Shown here piece by piece: positions 1 to 11,100 of a DNA stretch of 64,000 bases. Each line of letters opens with the position of its first letter. Position 1 is the stretch's first letter. Origin of the DNA: Asterochloris sp. CNOR1 (Eukaryota > Chlorophyta > Trebouxiophyceae > Trebouxiales > Trebouxiaceae). The stretch covers positions 4,151,001 to 4,215,000 of the forward strand of contig OZ017748.1 of the NCBI GenBank assembly GCA_963969365.1. The letters run 5' to 3'. The notes beneath the pieces are model-generated. The model searched no databases. It worked only from the letters and a program-made list of their open reading frames with translations, and was not told where the DNA came from. Made by a program: the position numbers and the translations under genes.

Positions 1-579
1 CGCTGCCTCTGCCTGGACCTGCTTTGTCCTAGGACTCCTTCTTGAGGCTGCGCTCCCCTGGTGGAGCCCAACGAAGTCCACGTCCAGCTTTATGGGCAGG
101 CTGGCTGTCAGAATGCAGCTGCGCGAGGTGCTCTGCAGGGGTAGGCCCTGCCCCTGAGCCTGCAGGAAAAGGATGAGCTTCAAGAAAATGTCAGATGCTC
201 ATGAGGGGAGCCTACTGGCTGACGTAGGGATGGAGCAATGGACACCACGACCGCAAGCACAGAGCAATGGGGCGAGGCAGCCAGCCCCCACTGCTGGTCT
301 AGACACCAGGACTGCACATGCAGAGCAATGGGGCTCGGCAGCCGCACACAACCGCTTTGTGCTCGGACATATGGGGCCCATGCACACCAACACGCTGCAG
401 CCACAGTCCTCATGAGGAACATACTTCTCCTGGGAAACAGCGTCTCTCCCAAGGAGTAAGAGCCAGGGGTCATTGCCTGCTCTCCCTGTTCAAATGTAAT
501 TTTGATGATCTTGCCATGGTTTTCACTCTTCAGGGCCTGGAGTGAGTGGCCCCAACGACACGATTGCAGAGAGGCTGAC

Positions 580-781
580 CTTTGCAATTGCCTCTGAGTC
601 GCTGCTGCGCCGCGGCTGCAGGCGGATGCCATGGCCCCCTGCCAAGGCGCCCTCCCTGGATGAGCCGAGGCTGCCGCTTGAGGTCCTTGAGCCGGCCAAG
701 GATGTCTCAGGCACTGCCAGGATGCTGTGCCTGGTGGGTGCAGGGCCGGCTGGGCTGCTGGCCTGGCCGCTGGTGCTGGTC
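580..781 (-). CDS. Tentative internal exon of an unidentified minus-strand gene
   Basis: On the minus strand a TGCAG acceptor ends at 782 and an AAAG|GTCAGC donor lies at 580/579. The stretch between is open in one frame and encodes a Ser/Gly/Ala/Pro-rich segment of about 67 residues with no recognised domain. The main support is indirect. The sequence just upstream on the minus strand (840-1075) holds several decayed copies of this exon's first 40-50 bases, each behind a GTGCAG, which is the pattern seen next to well-supported exons elsewhere in the window. The gene would extend past the left edge. Low-complexity coding sequence arising by chance is the alternative. Confidence 0.3.
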
Positions 782-839
782 CTGCACACAATGATTGCAG
801 GGCAGGGCTCAGGGCAATGGTGCAGCTGGCCTTGCCGCT

Positions 840-1075
840 GGCGCTCATTTTGCACAGGGTGTAGCACAGGGGTGGGGACTGTAGCACAGGGCTGGCCTGG
901 CAGCTGGTGCCGAGCTGCACAGGCTGCAGGGCTCGAAAGGTTCAAGCCATCACAAGGCTGGCCTAGCAGCTGGTACCAGCCTGCACGGGCTGCAGGATTT
1001 GAGAGCTGCCAGCCATCACAAAGCTGGTCTGGCAGCTGGTGCCAGCCCTGCACAGGCTGCAGGGCTTGAGAGGTG
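840..1075. repeat. Degenerate tandem repeat, possible exon-start echoes
   Basis: Three or four units of about 65 bases share a core that reads on the plus strand GGCTGGCCTGGCAGCTGGTG followed by CAGCCTGCACAGGCTGCAGG with variations. Read on the minus strand each unit begins with GTGCAG and resembles the start of the tentative exon at 580-781. Confidence 0.7.
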
Positions 1076-1780
1076 CGGGAGGGGCACATGCGCCCAGTAG
1101 GCAGCAGGCCAGACTGTGGATCCCAGACTTGGGTGTGGGCAGCGGGAAACATGTGCTGGGTAATCCACATAGTTATGCAGGAGGCATGCAGGAAGTGGAC
1201 ACCACATCCGGTGGCTGCTGTCACCTCGGATGAGCTCCGGACAGAGGGCCCACCAGCCTCACATGTGGCCAACTTGCTCACAATAACGTCATTGCATTAA
1301 GCTCTCGGTGCTCCTGTCAGCACCAAGGGCCACTCAGGTAGCTGACCCTCATTGTGTGAGCTGGTTTGCACAGGGTCAAATGGTGCGTCTAGGCCGGTCA
1401 GGCTGTCAGGCCTCTGCTGATGCGCTGCCTTTGCCAACCCTGTCAGTGTTGGTGTGGGCGCAGCACAGCAGCACAGCCCCTCCCACAGTGTTGGCGCCCC
1501 TGCCTACCTGCCTCTCCTGTCAGGCCTGATGGGGGCAGCCTGCCCAGAGGCAAGCCCTGCCCACAGTGCGGCACCACGCGCCCTCCGCCTCACCTCTCAG
1601 GTCTGGCGAGCGGCCCGCTCAGGCTGCTGCTGCGTGAGCGCATGACCACCTGGGCCTCCTGTCCCTCAGACGCCCCTTGCGCTTGCCTTCTGATCATGCA
1701 GCTGGCTGACTGCCCCGTAACGCCAAGCAGGAGGGCAGTCCTCACATCGCTCAAAGCAATGGACTCGACAGACCCTGCAG

Positions 1781-1853
1781 GGCGCCGCAGGAGCTTGAAA
1801 GGGCATTGCAGCAGCAGGCTGCTGAGGGCATGAGCGGTGTGCACATTGCTCAG
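1781..1853 (+). CDS. Doubtful plus-strand exon candidate
   Basis: Between an acceptor ending CTGCAG at 1780 and a donor CAG|GTGCGT at 1853/1854 one frame is open for 24 codons and reads like a Gln/Ala-rich helix (begins APQELERALQQQ). A second candidate piece at about 1915-1985 (VRRKPVHELDG) has a plausible donor but needs a different phase, so the two cannot be joined directly. No family was recognised. Confidence 0.15.
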
Positions 1854-2932
1854 GTGCGTTGCAGCCTAGGGGTCATCTCCAGCCTGGAGGGCGCTTCAAG
1901 GAGTGTATCTCGCAGTGCGCAGGAAGCCTGTCCATGAGCTGGACGGGGCAATAGGTCCAGAGGAGTTTGCAAGGCGTGCGCGGTGAGAGAGCTGCTGTGC
2001 AGGCACATACTGATCCACGCTGCAGGGTTTATAGGTCAGGTAACACTGCGTTGGTTGCACAGTCATCCTGCCCCGTAGGGGGCCTATTATCCCCAGAGCA
2101 GGCTGCTCTCAGCCATGCACCCATGTAAGCATTGCTGTGGGCCAAGAGCCTGTGTTAGGCAACCTGCACACAACTCTGCAATGCAGCTGCCAGTTAGGTC
2201 TCATACTGCGGCAAGTGAACTGGTTTTGGGCAGAGCCAGCTTCATGGCTTGCCACACAGTATATCTGCGAAGCAGTGCTGAATAGCTTAAGGGCGCAAAT
2301 CGAAGCCTGATAGTAGGGGTAAGGTGCACCCACCTGTAGTGCCATCCCTCTGTGGCAAGCGCCCTGGCCCTGTTCCAACACCCCTTTGATGAGCCACATC
2401 AGATGTTTCAGCCTCGAGGCTGTCCCTGCCCCCTCCACTGGTGTCGCTGAGAGTCTGGCTCGTAGCACAAGTTGAGCTTCTGCACACACTGAGGGCTGGG
2501 AGTCCGGGGCAGCTCTCTGTCGGAATTGCTGTGAGTTCGGAACGCTCAAGACACTCGGTCCCTGCATCCTGTGTGTGCCGCTCATGCTGCATGCTCTCTA
2601 CAGGAGAGGATTCTTTCAAAATATCCCTGCAGCTGCAATCATGCTGAGTCAGCTGTACGCGCTCCTCATTGCTCCCAGGTTGCGCGGAAGGAGGAAAACC
2701 TCACATGCCCTCAAAGCCTCGAGCTCCCGATCTTGACTTGCTCTTACTCCGCGCATCGGCGTCGACGTCGCCATGGGGCATTGATTCCGGATGAGCAGGC
2801 CCGCCTGCCATCAGCTTAGGGGCCTGATTCAGCAGGGTATTGTAAATGTGAAACCAGAAGTTCACCTTCTCCTCTATCCAGCAAGCTCTCCAACTGCGGC
2901 CCGCAGGCTGGAAAGGCGGTTGAGTGGCACAC

Positions 2933-3817
2933 ATGGGGGGAGGGAATGCACAGAAGACTGCCACTGCCAGGTAAATTTGTGTTGCTGCAGTTGCCACATT
3001 CTCGGCACCCACCTGCCTGCCTGCTCTGTCCACTGTCAATCCACAGAGCAGCAGCCACTCAATCCCTGCAGAGCAAAGAAGCAGGAGAAGGCTGCCAAAG
3101 GAGGCGCCGGCTCCCAGCTGAAGTCCAATGCTGCTGCATCAAATGTGGTGGTGAGCTTGTTATGTGCTGGTCTGAATCTGCGAGATGGCCAGCATGGAGC
3201 ATTAGACATGCATGCTGCAGCGCTGTGCATGTCATAAATTAGCGAGGCTGAACTATTTTGCCCCAACTGGGCTGGCGGCTGCTTTGGCTGGGTGCAACAT
3301 GGGCCCTGTGCAGGACTTGTGGCTGGCCACAATGCATGAGGTCTGCCCCTTTCCACCTGCAGTGCCAGATCTGCCGCTCATCCTTCCTTTGCACAGCCAA
3401 CGCAGCCAAGCTGCAGGAGCATGTAGACGGCAAGCACTCCAAGAACACATTCAAGGTGACAAGCAAGGGCAGCAGCTTACACCACAGCTGCATGTCTGCT
3501 CTGCGTCAAGCCGCAAGATGCATGCAGTAGAACACAGGCCTGGCAGTCCTCCCAGGTACAGTTGGTACTTCCACATCATGTGAGGCATGTATGGATATGA
3601 ACACTGCAATACACCTGATTCTGGCTGGATATTGGACCTTATCTGACCTGCAGGAGTGCTTTCCAGACCGCGACTCTCCCTGAGCATTGGCGCCTCAGTA
3701 GTATCGCAATTTGGCTGAAGCACAGTCAGAGGCAACATGCAGCTGTATAGGCAGGACATGAGCTCTGTCTCTGCGCACATTCACCCTCTTCGCCCATCTG
3801 CCTTACAGAATGCTTGA
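2933..3817 (+). CDS. Small zinc-finger protein of the ZNF706/At2g23090 family
   Basis: Four exons are proposed: 2933-2970, 3072-3150, 3363-3455 and 3809-3817. The first three join in phase. The product is about 72 residues. It starts MGGGNAQK, continues with a Lys/Gln/Ala-rich stretch ending in GSQLKSNAA, and then has one C2H2 finger (CQIC at about 40-43, with the HVDGKH histidines near 62-67). This is the layout of the small 4F5/ZNF706/At2g23090 proteins, which are basic, probably nucleic-acid binding, and otherwise poorly characterised. The start is chosen because the GGGN-Q-K opening is typical of the plant members. The last exon is uncertain: the best acceptor gives only two residues and a stop, shorter than plant homologues. 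It converges on the mL54 gene. Confidence 0.82.
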
Positions 3818-4095
3818 ACCTCTGTGACATCAGCAAGTCAGGATGCTCCTTGAGGTGCACGCACATTTCAGCGCTGCAAGTTGGAGTGTCTGTCATTCAG
3901 TAATGTAGTGCTGTCGCCTGCGTGTAGCTCCCATGCAGCAGCACCATGCAACAGCAGGGCTGGCATGCCTTCACAACAATCATCCTGAATAGCATCAATG
4001 GCTGATCTGCCCTGCTCCATGTGCAGCATGCTTCCGCTCTGTCTACCTAAGTGACAGTCCATTCTGCAGACCTTTAAACTGCGCTGATGCTCCGT

Positions 4096-4982
4096 TTAGC
4101 CCACGACTCCCAAGGTTTTGGTCTCATTTTGCTCCTTGATGGCAGCTCGCCGAGTCAGCTTGATAGTGCGCTGCACCTGCAAAGTGGTCCAGCAGCACAG
4201 CTTCGGTCCCTGACACCCAGCAACACAATTCAAGAAATGCCTGGAGTGCAGCAAAGTGGCCCTGAGAAAGCTCTGCAGCCATCCATGGGTTGCAGAGCAG
4301 GCAGGTCATGACCACAGATCGGAACTCACACGACAGTGCAAGCAAGTGACACCTTCAGGAGGCCTGCTCTGGGCCGCTCACACCTAAGCATACACTGGCC
4401 CCAGCTTGGCAGCCACTAGGCAGAGCTGCGGCGCATTTGAAGACATACAGCCAAGGTGGAGCAACTCGATGTGCCGCAGCCTAAGGCATTGGAGCACAGC
4501 AGATGTCAGCATGCCTGTATGTTCACCATTGTTGGTGCAGAGGTCCCCAGCACAGCCAGGTGGCCTCTGCAAGCTGCCAAGACGTGGAGTCAGGCGCTTC
4601 AGAATGCCACCACTAAGTGGCCTCGGCAAGCTGCTGCTGCACATGCAGCCATCTGCTGATTGTACTGCTGGGCCCAGTGACAGCTCTCACCTCTTCCATT
4701 GTGATTTCCTGCTCAGGATCCTCCTGCTCGCGATTGAGCTGGCTCAGCATCTTGCCAGGGCTGCCCACTTGCCACAACCACTGCGGATACTGCTCATCAG
4801 GCTTGACCTCAGGATCAGAGCCTGACTTGAGAATGTTGATGCCCTTGATGGCCTCAGAGGCGAAGCCTGCAGCACTGGCGAACATAAGATGGCTCACATT
4901 GCTGGTGCATCCGGAGCTTAAGCAGGTCCGCACCTCTTTGCAGCAGGAACTTGTGGCCAGTGAGGCGGTTCAGCGCGGCCAT
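4096..4982 (-). CDS. MRPL54: Mitochondrial large ribosomal subunit protein mL54
   Basis: Three exons (4934-4982, 4691-4866, 4096-4176) join with matching phases and encode 101 residues. The N-terminus (MAALNRLTGHKFLLQRGFAS) is an amphipathic Arg-rich mitochondrial presequence. The core reads GINILKSGSDPEVKPDEQYP followed by QWLWQV, the hallmark of MRPL54 (yeast Mrpl37). The C-terminus is a basic helix (IKLTRRAAIKEQN) ending GVVG. The protein is a structural part of the mitoribosome large subunit. The presequence exon is separated from the core by a 67-base intron, a common arrangement for an added targeting peptide. The start codon lies 131 bp from that of RFC2 on the other strand, so both must share one very short promoter. 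Confidence 0.9.
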
Positions 4983-5113
4983 GATGAGATCGACCTGACC
5001 TGCCAGCCTATCTGTGACAATGCGCAACGCAGCATGCCAAACTTGGATGTGTTGGGGGCCATGCCAGAGTGAGTCCCAGGATCCAGCTGCCTGCAGCAGT
5101 GCATGCAGGAGCC
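4983..5113. promoter_or_regulatory. Very short shared divergent promoter, mL54/RFC2
   Basis: Only 131 bases separate the start codons of mL54 (minus strand) and RFC2 (plus strand). Both 5' UTRs and both core promoters must fit here unless further upstream 5' UTR exons exist. No TATA box was seen. Confidence 0.6.
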
Positions 5114-8100
5114 ATGGCTGAGGCCATGGACGTTGATCTGACCGAGGAGGACAAGGGAAAGGCGCCAGCTGCTGCCCCATCAACCAGAAAGCCAGACTTT
5201 GATCTGCCCTGGGTAAGCAGCACTGCTGAACAGCTAAAAGCTGAAAATACCACTACAAGCCAATTGAGCTTTGGCTGAAGCTGTCAGCTATAGACAGTTG
5301 GTGCTGGGCAGAACTGCGTCACAGATCAGGGCTGCTGCTTGCTGCCAAAGCAGGGTGCCAAGCTGCCAAACTTGCTTCCCCAGTCGCCTACCAAAGCATT
5401 CTCATCTTGCTGCCTGTTGGGGTAGAGCAGCACGCCTGCCTCTGAAGGAAACAGCCTTCCTGCCAAAGCAGCGCACACAGCTCTGCTCGCTGCTGCATAC
5501 TGCCTGCAGAGGGAGCAGCACCGACGCCACCTAAGGCAGGCTTGGCGTCTACATCCGTCACTGCCTGACGCAACATGCACATGCCACACCATGACACACA
5601 CAATCTCACCACAGACTGCTTGCAGGTGGAGCAGTGTTGCCCTGCCTGACAAAGCACAAGGCTGCTGCCTGTGTGTGACACGGAGCATTGTGCAACACCA
5701 CCCACCTCTCACGCAGCTCTGGCAACATCTCAGTACCATGCTGCCTGTGCTGCTTGCCAGGTGGAGAGGTGGCGCCCCACCTGCTTATGCTGCCTGGGCC
5801 ACAGTTGCCTGAGCCAATCCCTGTTGGAGTGCAGCTGAGGCTCCCTGACACAATTGACTCCACTTCCTGCTCTTGACTGCCAGGTGGAGAAGTATGGGCC
5901 CCACTTGATGAAGTACAAGGCTGTTTTGTGTAATAGGAAGTTGTGCAACGCGCCCACCATTCAACACATCTTGTCAGTGCAACACTGCCTGTGCTGCCTG
6001 CCAGGCAGAGGTGTGGCCGCTTTACCTGTCTGGGCTGCCCAGGCCAGATGTGCCCATGCCAGCCCTGTCTGCTCTCACCCTCACTCAAAGCCCAGCTGCT
6101 GCCCGCCAGGTGGAAAAGTACCGCCCCCACCTGATCAAGGACATTGTGGGCAATGAGGAGGCAGTGGCGCGCCTGGCGGTCATTGCAGAGGAGGGCAATC
6201 TGCCCAATGTCATTCTGGCGGTGAGATATCCTGCTGGCAGGCTACCCACCCCCCTCTGACCTGCAGCACAGACGGCATCAGGCATCCATATGGGATCTAA
6301 GGCCTCCAGGTTGGTTCTGAATGTCAAGCGTGATCCTGGGTGACAAGGTCTGAGGAGGGCTTAGGCGGCAGCAGAAGCCCCAAGCCAGGGCTGGGAACGT
6401 CATGGCAGGCATGTTGCAGTTCCCGGCTGCAGCACACAGGCCAGGGTCCACTGCTCATCCTGCTGCGGTCGAGACGCCGGGGCCTGCGTGCTGTCCACAC
6501 CACCCTCACAGCAACTTGCTGCCCACGCCTTGCTTCCTGGTTGGTGCCAGCTTCCAGGCACCTTGTGCCGGTGCACAGCTGTTTGCCAGCCTCAGGGCCT
6601 CTGGGCATCGCATGACAGCACCTTGGTGCATGTCGACAGGTGGCCCAGCTTGGTCGCCGGTGATGCACCCACATGGCCTGCAACTGGCACAGGCTGGGGA
6701 TGTCCACGTATGGCCGCAACACAGCAAACTGGCTGCCCCCCCCTCCTAACAACTCCAGCATCAAGCAGCCCACAACTAGCACAGGCCGGGGACGGCCCAG
6801 TCATAGCCGCTACACAGCAAAGTGGCTGGCCCCCCCTCTCGTTGACTCCAGCATCAAGCAGCAGCAATCTAAGCCCCCTGGGTCAAGCTACCCTGCAGGG
6901 GCCCCCTGGGACCGGGAAGACCACCAGCATTCTCTGCCTGGCTCGCCAGCTGCTGGGCCCCTCCTGCAAGGATGCAGTGCTGGAGCTGAATGCCTCGGAT
7001 GACAGGTGCGTCGCAGCTCTGTGGGGGTGGGCGGTGCCACACAGCGCATTCATGCCCACAGCCCCAGCTGCAGCGTGTGCATGTTTGCATAGGCAGATGC
7101 ACCCCTCCTGTGCTCAGCTGTGGCGTGTGCGGCTGCTTTTGGAGCTGAACGCCTCAGATGACAGGTCAGGCAGAGGAATACAGCCCCAGCAGCACCTAGG
7201 GTACTTCCACAGCCATATCTGTCCACAGCATTGATGAGGCACCTCAGTTTGATGGATGTCCTTAAGCCTTCCTGGCGACCATACCTTACATGCAGTGGCT
7301 TTGACGTGGTGTGCGTCGGGACTCACCTGCTTGCTTAGAGAGGTTCACTCATGCTGTGCGCGCACAGGGCGCTGTCAGGTCGGCCACGCCTTGTGTGCAG
7401 GGGCATCGACGTGGTGCGCAACAAGATCAAGATGTTTGCGCAGAAAAAGGTTACGCTCCCGCCAGGGCGCCACAAGATCATCATTCTGGATGAGGCTGAC
7501 AGGTGAGGGCGGGGACCTGCTTTGCGGGGGTCCATTGAGGGCCTCCCACCTTGACGACAGGTAGCGCCAAGCAGAAGGCCCTGCGCTGCGCAGAAATGGA
7601 GGCTTACAACAACAGCAACAGCTTCTTGCAGGCCTGCAGTAGCCCACTGCTGCCCCGGCAGCGTGAATGTCAAGGACACCGCAAAGTAGAGCGCTGCTGA
7701 CTGAGCGCCGGTCACCTGCCTCCTGCACCAAGGCCACTTGGGCCCACAGGCCACAGTCAAGCTAATGGTTGTCATGACAAAGATTCGCCCTCTGCCACCT
7801 GCAGCATGACCAGCAAGCAGACAATGCCCCCCACGCCGATTGGCGCTTTTCAAATGGCTGACCTAGAGCCCGTGCCCGTTCTGCAGCATGGCAAGCTGGG
7901 TACAGCAGGTCCTGCACTGCATCATAGAGATGGAATGCACCGTTGCAAAGTAAGCCCACATGTCCTGCTGCTAGGCCGGTTGCCAGTGCAAGTCACAGGC
8001 GCTGCCAGCCCCTGTAGCCAGCTGGCGAAACTCCATCCCCGTGTGCCTTGCTGCAGCACCACCAGTGGGGCCCACGCAGACCTTGAAATTCAACAGCAAC

Positions 8101-11100
8101 GAGCATGGCTGTGCAATGCATGACTGTATGGTGCTGCCCATGCGCAACTCACAGGCCCTGCTAGCCCCTGCAGCCAGCCACTGGATCCCCTGCCTGACTG
8201 CAGCATGGTCAGCGGCGTCCAACAGGCGCTTGGCTGCATGAAGAAAACCTTCAGCAGCCGTACGTGCTTTGCGCTGGCCTGCAGTTGCTCTCAATATGGC
8301 TCATAATTCCTGCAGCATGACCAGCGGCGCCCAGCAGGCCCTGCGCCGCACGATGGAGATCTACAGCAACACCACGCGCTTCGCGCTGGCCTGCAACACC
8401 TCCACCAAGATCATCGAGCCCATCCAGTCGCGTTGCGCCATCGTGAGGTACACGCGGCTGAGCGACATGGAGGTCACCTCGCGTCTGCTGCACGTTATGC
8501 AGGTTGAAAAGGTGAGCTGCTGGGGTTTCAAGCCTCCTTGCCCGCCCAGGCCAGCCTCAGGGCACGCTGGCAGCAGAGGAATTACAAACATTGGTGTGGC
8601 TTGATTAGAACGTTGTGCCATGGTAACACATGTACTGCATGATGAGGATTTTGGATTGTGCATGCTAAGGTGGTTTGTGGTGGCTTGGGTCTGTGTGCTT
8701 TGCCGTGAGACCTGCCTGGCGTGCTGCTGGTGTGGCATGTTTTGTTATCCACAAAATCAATGTCTGGCACCAGATGGCGCTGCAGCTCTGCTCTCTGTCT
8801 CTCTGCACAAAGTCAAATCTGCGCCATCTCAGCACACTTTCAGTATGCTGTCAGCACCTCATGCACTGGGTAAGCACCTGCCTCAACCACCTTGTCACGA
8901 GCACAACAGCCACAGGCCTGCACGCCCTGCTTATGACACCGCCAAGCAAGCTTGGCACTTCTCCCGCAAATTAGTGGCTGGCATGCTGCTGAAGTGGAAC
9001 AGGTGGAGGAGGTGTGCTGCCTGCTGCCGTGTCTGCTGCAGATGGCCAACTTGAGGAGTCCCGCTGCCGCAGCAGATGTCCTGGTGCAGCCAGCGCAGCT
9101 GTTCCTGCATGATGGGTGCCCACATGACAAGTGTCATGTGTGCTGCGGGCGGTGGCTTCGACAGCAGGGACCTGCAGTGCTCTCCTGCGGCTATGGGCAT
9201 TCTGCTGGGTTGACACCCGTTCTGCTGCGGCGTTGCCTGTCCTGACAAGGCAGCCTTGATGCACTCCACTTGGATTGCTGAATGCTGGTCTGCTTTCTGC
9301 AGGTGGCCTACCAGAATGAGGGCCTGGAGGCCATCGTGTTCACAGCCGATGGGGATATGCGGCAGGCGCTGAACAACCTGCAGGTGGGCTCATTGTCATG
9401 TGGGCAAGTCTATGGCATTGTTACCAGTATGGTCCAGCAGGCAGCAGAGTGCCTGCTGTAGGGCATTGCCGCAGTCGTTTTTTAAGTGCTCCTGTCAGGT
9501 GGGGTGCACCTCCCTCAGACTGCCGGCTCTGGAGCTTGTACAGGCCTCTGCCAGCAACAACTGAAGGCCCTCTCGAAATGAGCATGTTGTCTAGCCATTT
9601 GCATGCACCTCATTAAAACAGTCTTTAGCAGGGCGTGCTGCTTGTTCGTAGCATTTCCACGCTGCTTGATGAACAGCGGTCATGACCGTAAGAAGATTCC
9701 AGAGTGGTTGAGACCAGCCACCTGAACCAGGCTGAGCCTGAGGTTTTCGAGGGAAGCGTGGCAAATTCAGGCCCCCCACACTGAGTGGAACAGGGCCCCT
9801 GCTCTTGGTGTAAGCGGGCTTGACCTTTTAGTGTCATGCAGGCTGGGGGCAGCAGCATGACTGCTGCCTGCGCAGCTAGGCAGGACATGCAGGTTTGATG
9901 TAACTGCCACCATGAGCCTGGCCCCTCCTGGCAACAGATGTACAAGCTCTGGGAACCACAGTAGTTGACAAGCTCCTGGACAAGCAGGATGCGCTAGTGT
10001 CCTCGGCTGCCGGGATCACAAACAAGGAGAAGGCCGCTGCATGAATTGAATGCTTGTTTGGCTGCTGCAGCCAGCATGTTCACCCCTTCAGGCCCTGTAT
10101 TCACAGGCCGTGACTTCCAGGCTGCCTGTGAGACAATGCATCGGTTGCCTGCACTGCCATTCCTTGCAGGCCATGGTCATTGACTTTTGCAACACAGACT
10201 CAAGGTGCCCACTTTGCACTGCCCACCTTCAGGCCACTTCAAGTAGTGCACCTGAGCCACTCACTCACTACTTCACTACAGCCCAGGCTGTGCTAGCAAG
10301 CTGTGCACTCATATGCCTGCAGGCCACTGTCAGCGGGTTTAGCTATGTAACCCAGGCCAACGTGTTCAAGGTCTGTGACCAGCCCCACCCACTGAAGATA
10401 GCCAAGGTGGGCACACCTCCAAACATCCATGGAAATGTGGCCTTTACCCTGTGAGGCTCTGCCATAAGCCTGCCTTCAAGAGACTAACCAAGGTGAGAAT
10501 GGTGCTAGGCCACGCTCCTGACCTTCTGACTGACAGGGCTCAGGTTGGCAAGCCTCCTTGCAAGCCAAATCTCAGGGTGCGGCCAATGCCGCATTGAAAG
10601 CTGCTGGGCACGCCTCCTGCTGTCCAGCAATCAGGTGGGATCTACGACAGCGTAATTGTGACCTCGTGGCTGTTGGAGACACCTATGGCCCCACCTGCAG
10701 GTGGTGCGAGATTGCCTACAGGTGGACCTGGTGGGGGCCAATGATGGCATGACTGAATTGTGGAACCTGGGCTACTCGGCCACAGACATCATCACTACGC
10801 TGTTTCGCGTCGTGCGCAACCTGGACATGCAGGAGTACTTGAAACTGGAGTACATCAAGGTGGGCTGAATGAAGGCAGCGTTGCATGCCGCAGATAGGGT
10901 TGGCGTGCTGCGCGCAGGGCCGCGCTGAGCTGCTGCACTGCATGGCCAGTCATGACGCCAACATGTTGTGTTCTCGTGCCAAATGCATGCTGTTCCAAGC
11001 CCGGATGTAGGGCATTTGGGTGCAACCTAGGTGCACAGTGGAGCTTAGAGCTTGTTGTGTTATACAGTGGGTTGGGGAATCATTGCAAGCTTTGCCAGGC

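Larger units (their letters stand above)
1..2932. other. Left-end region without a firmly identified gene
   Basis: No protein family was recognised in this 2.9 kb. It is rich in degenerate direct repeats, listed separately at 840-1075, and a shorter pair lies near 238-345 where the phrase AGAGCAATGGGGC recurs. Two exon candidates can be argued: a minus-strand Ser/Gly-rich stretch at 580-781, and plus-strand fragments at 1781-1853 and about 1915-1985. The plus fragments read well alone but their splice phases do not match each other, so no gene model is offered. Confidence 0.5.

Noticed and set aside
5620-6040. RFC2 exon 2 copies as extra coding exons
   Set aside because: They duplicate the same protein segment (VEKYRP), are interrupted by stops and gaps, and full-length RFC2 is complete without them.
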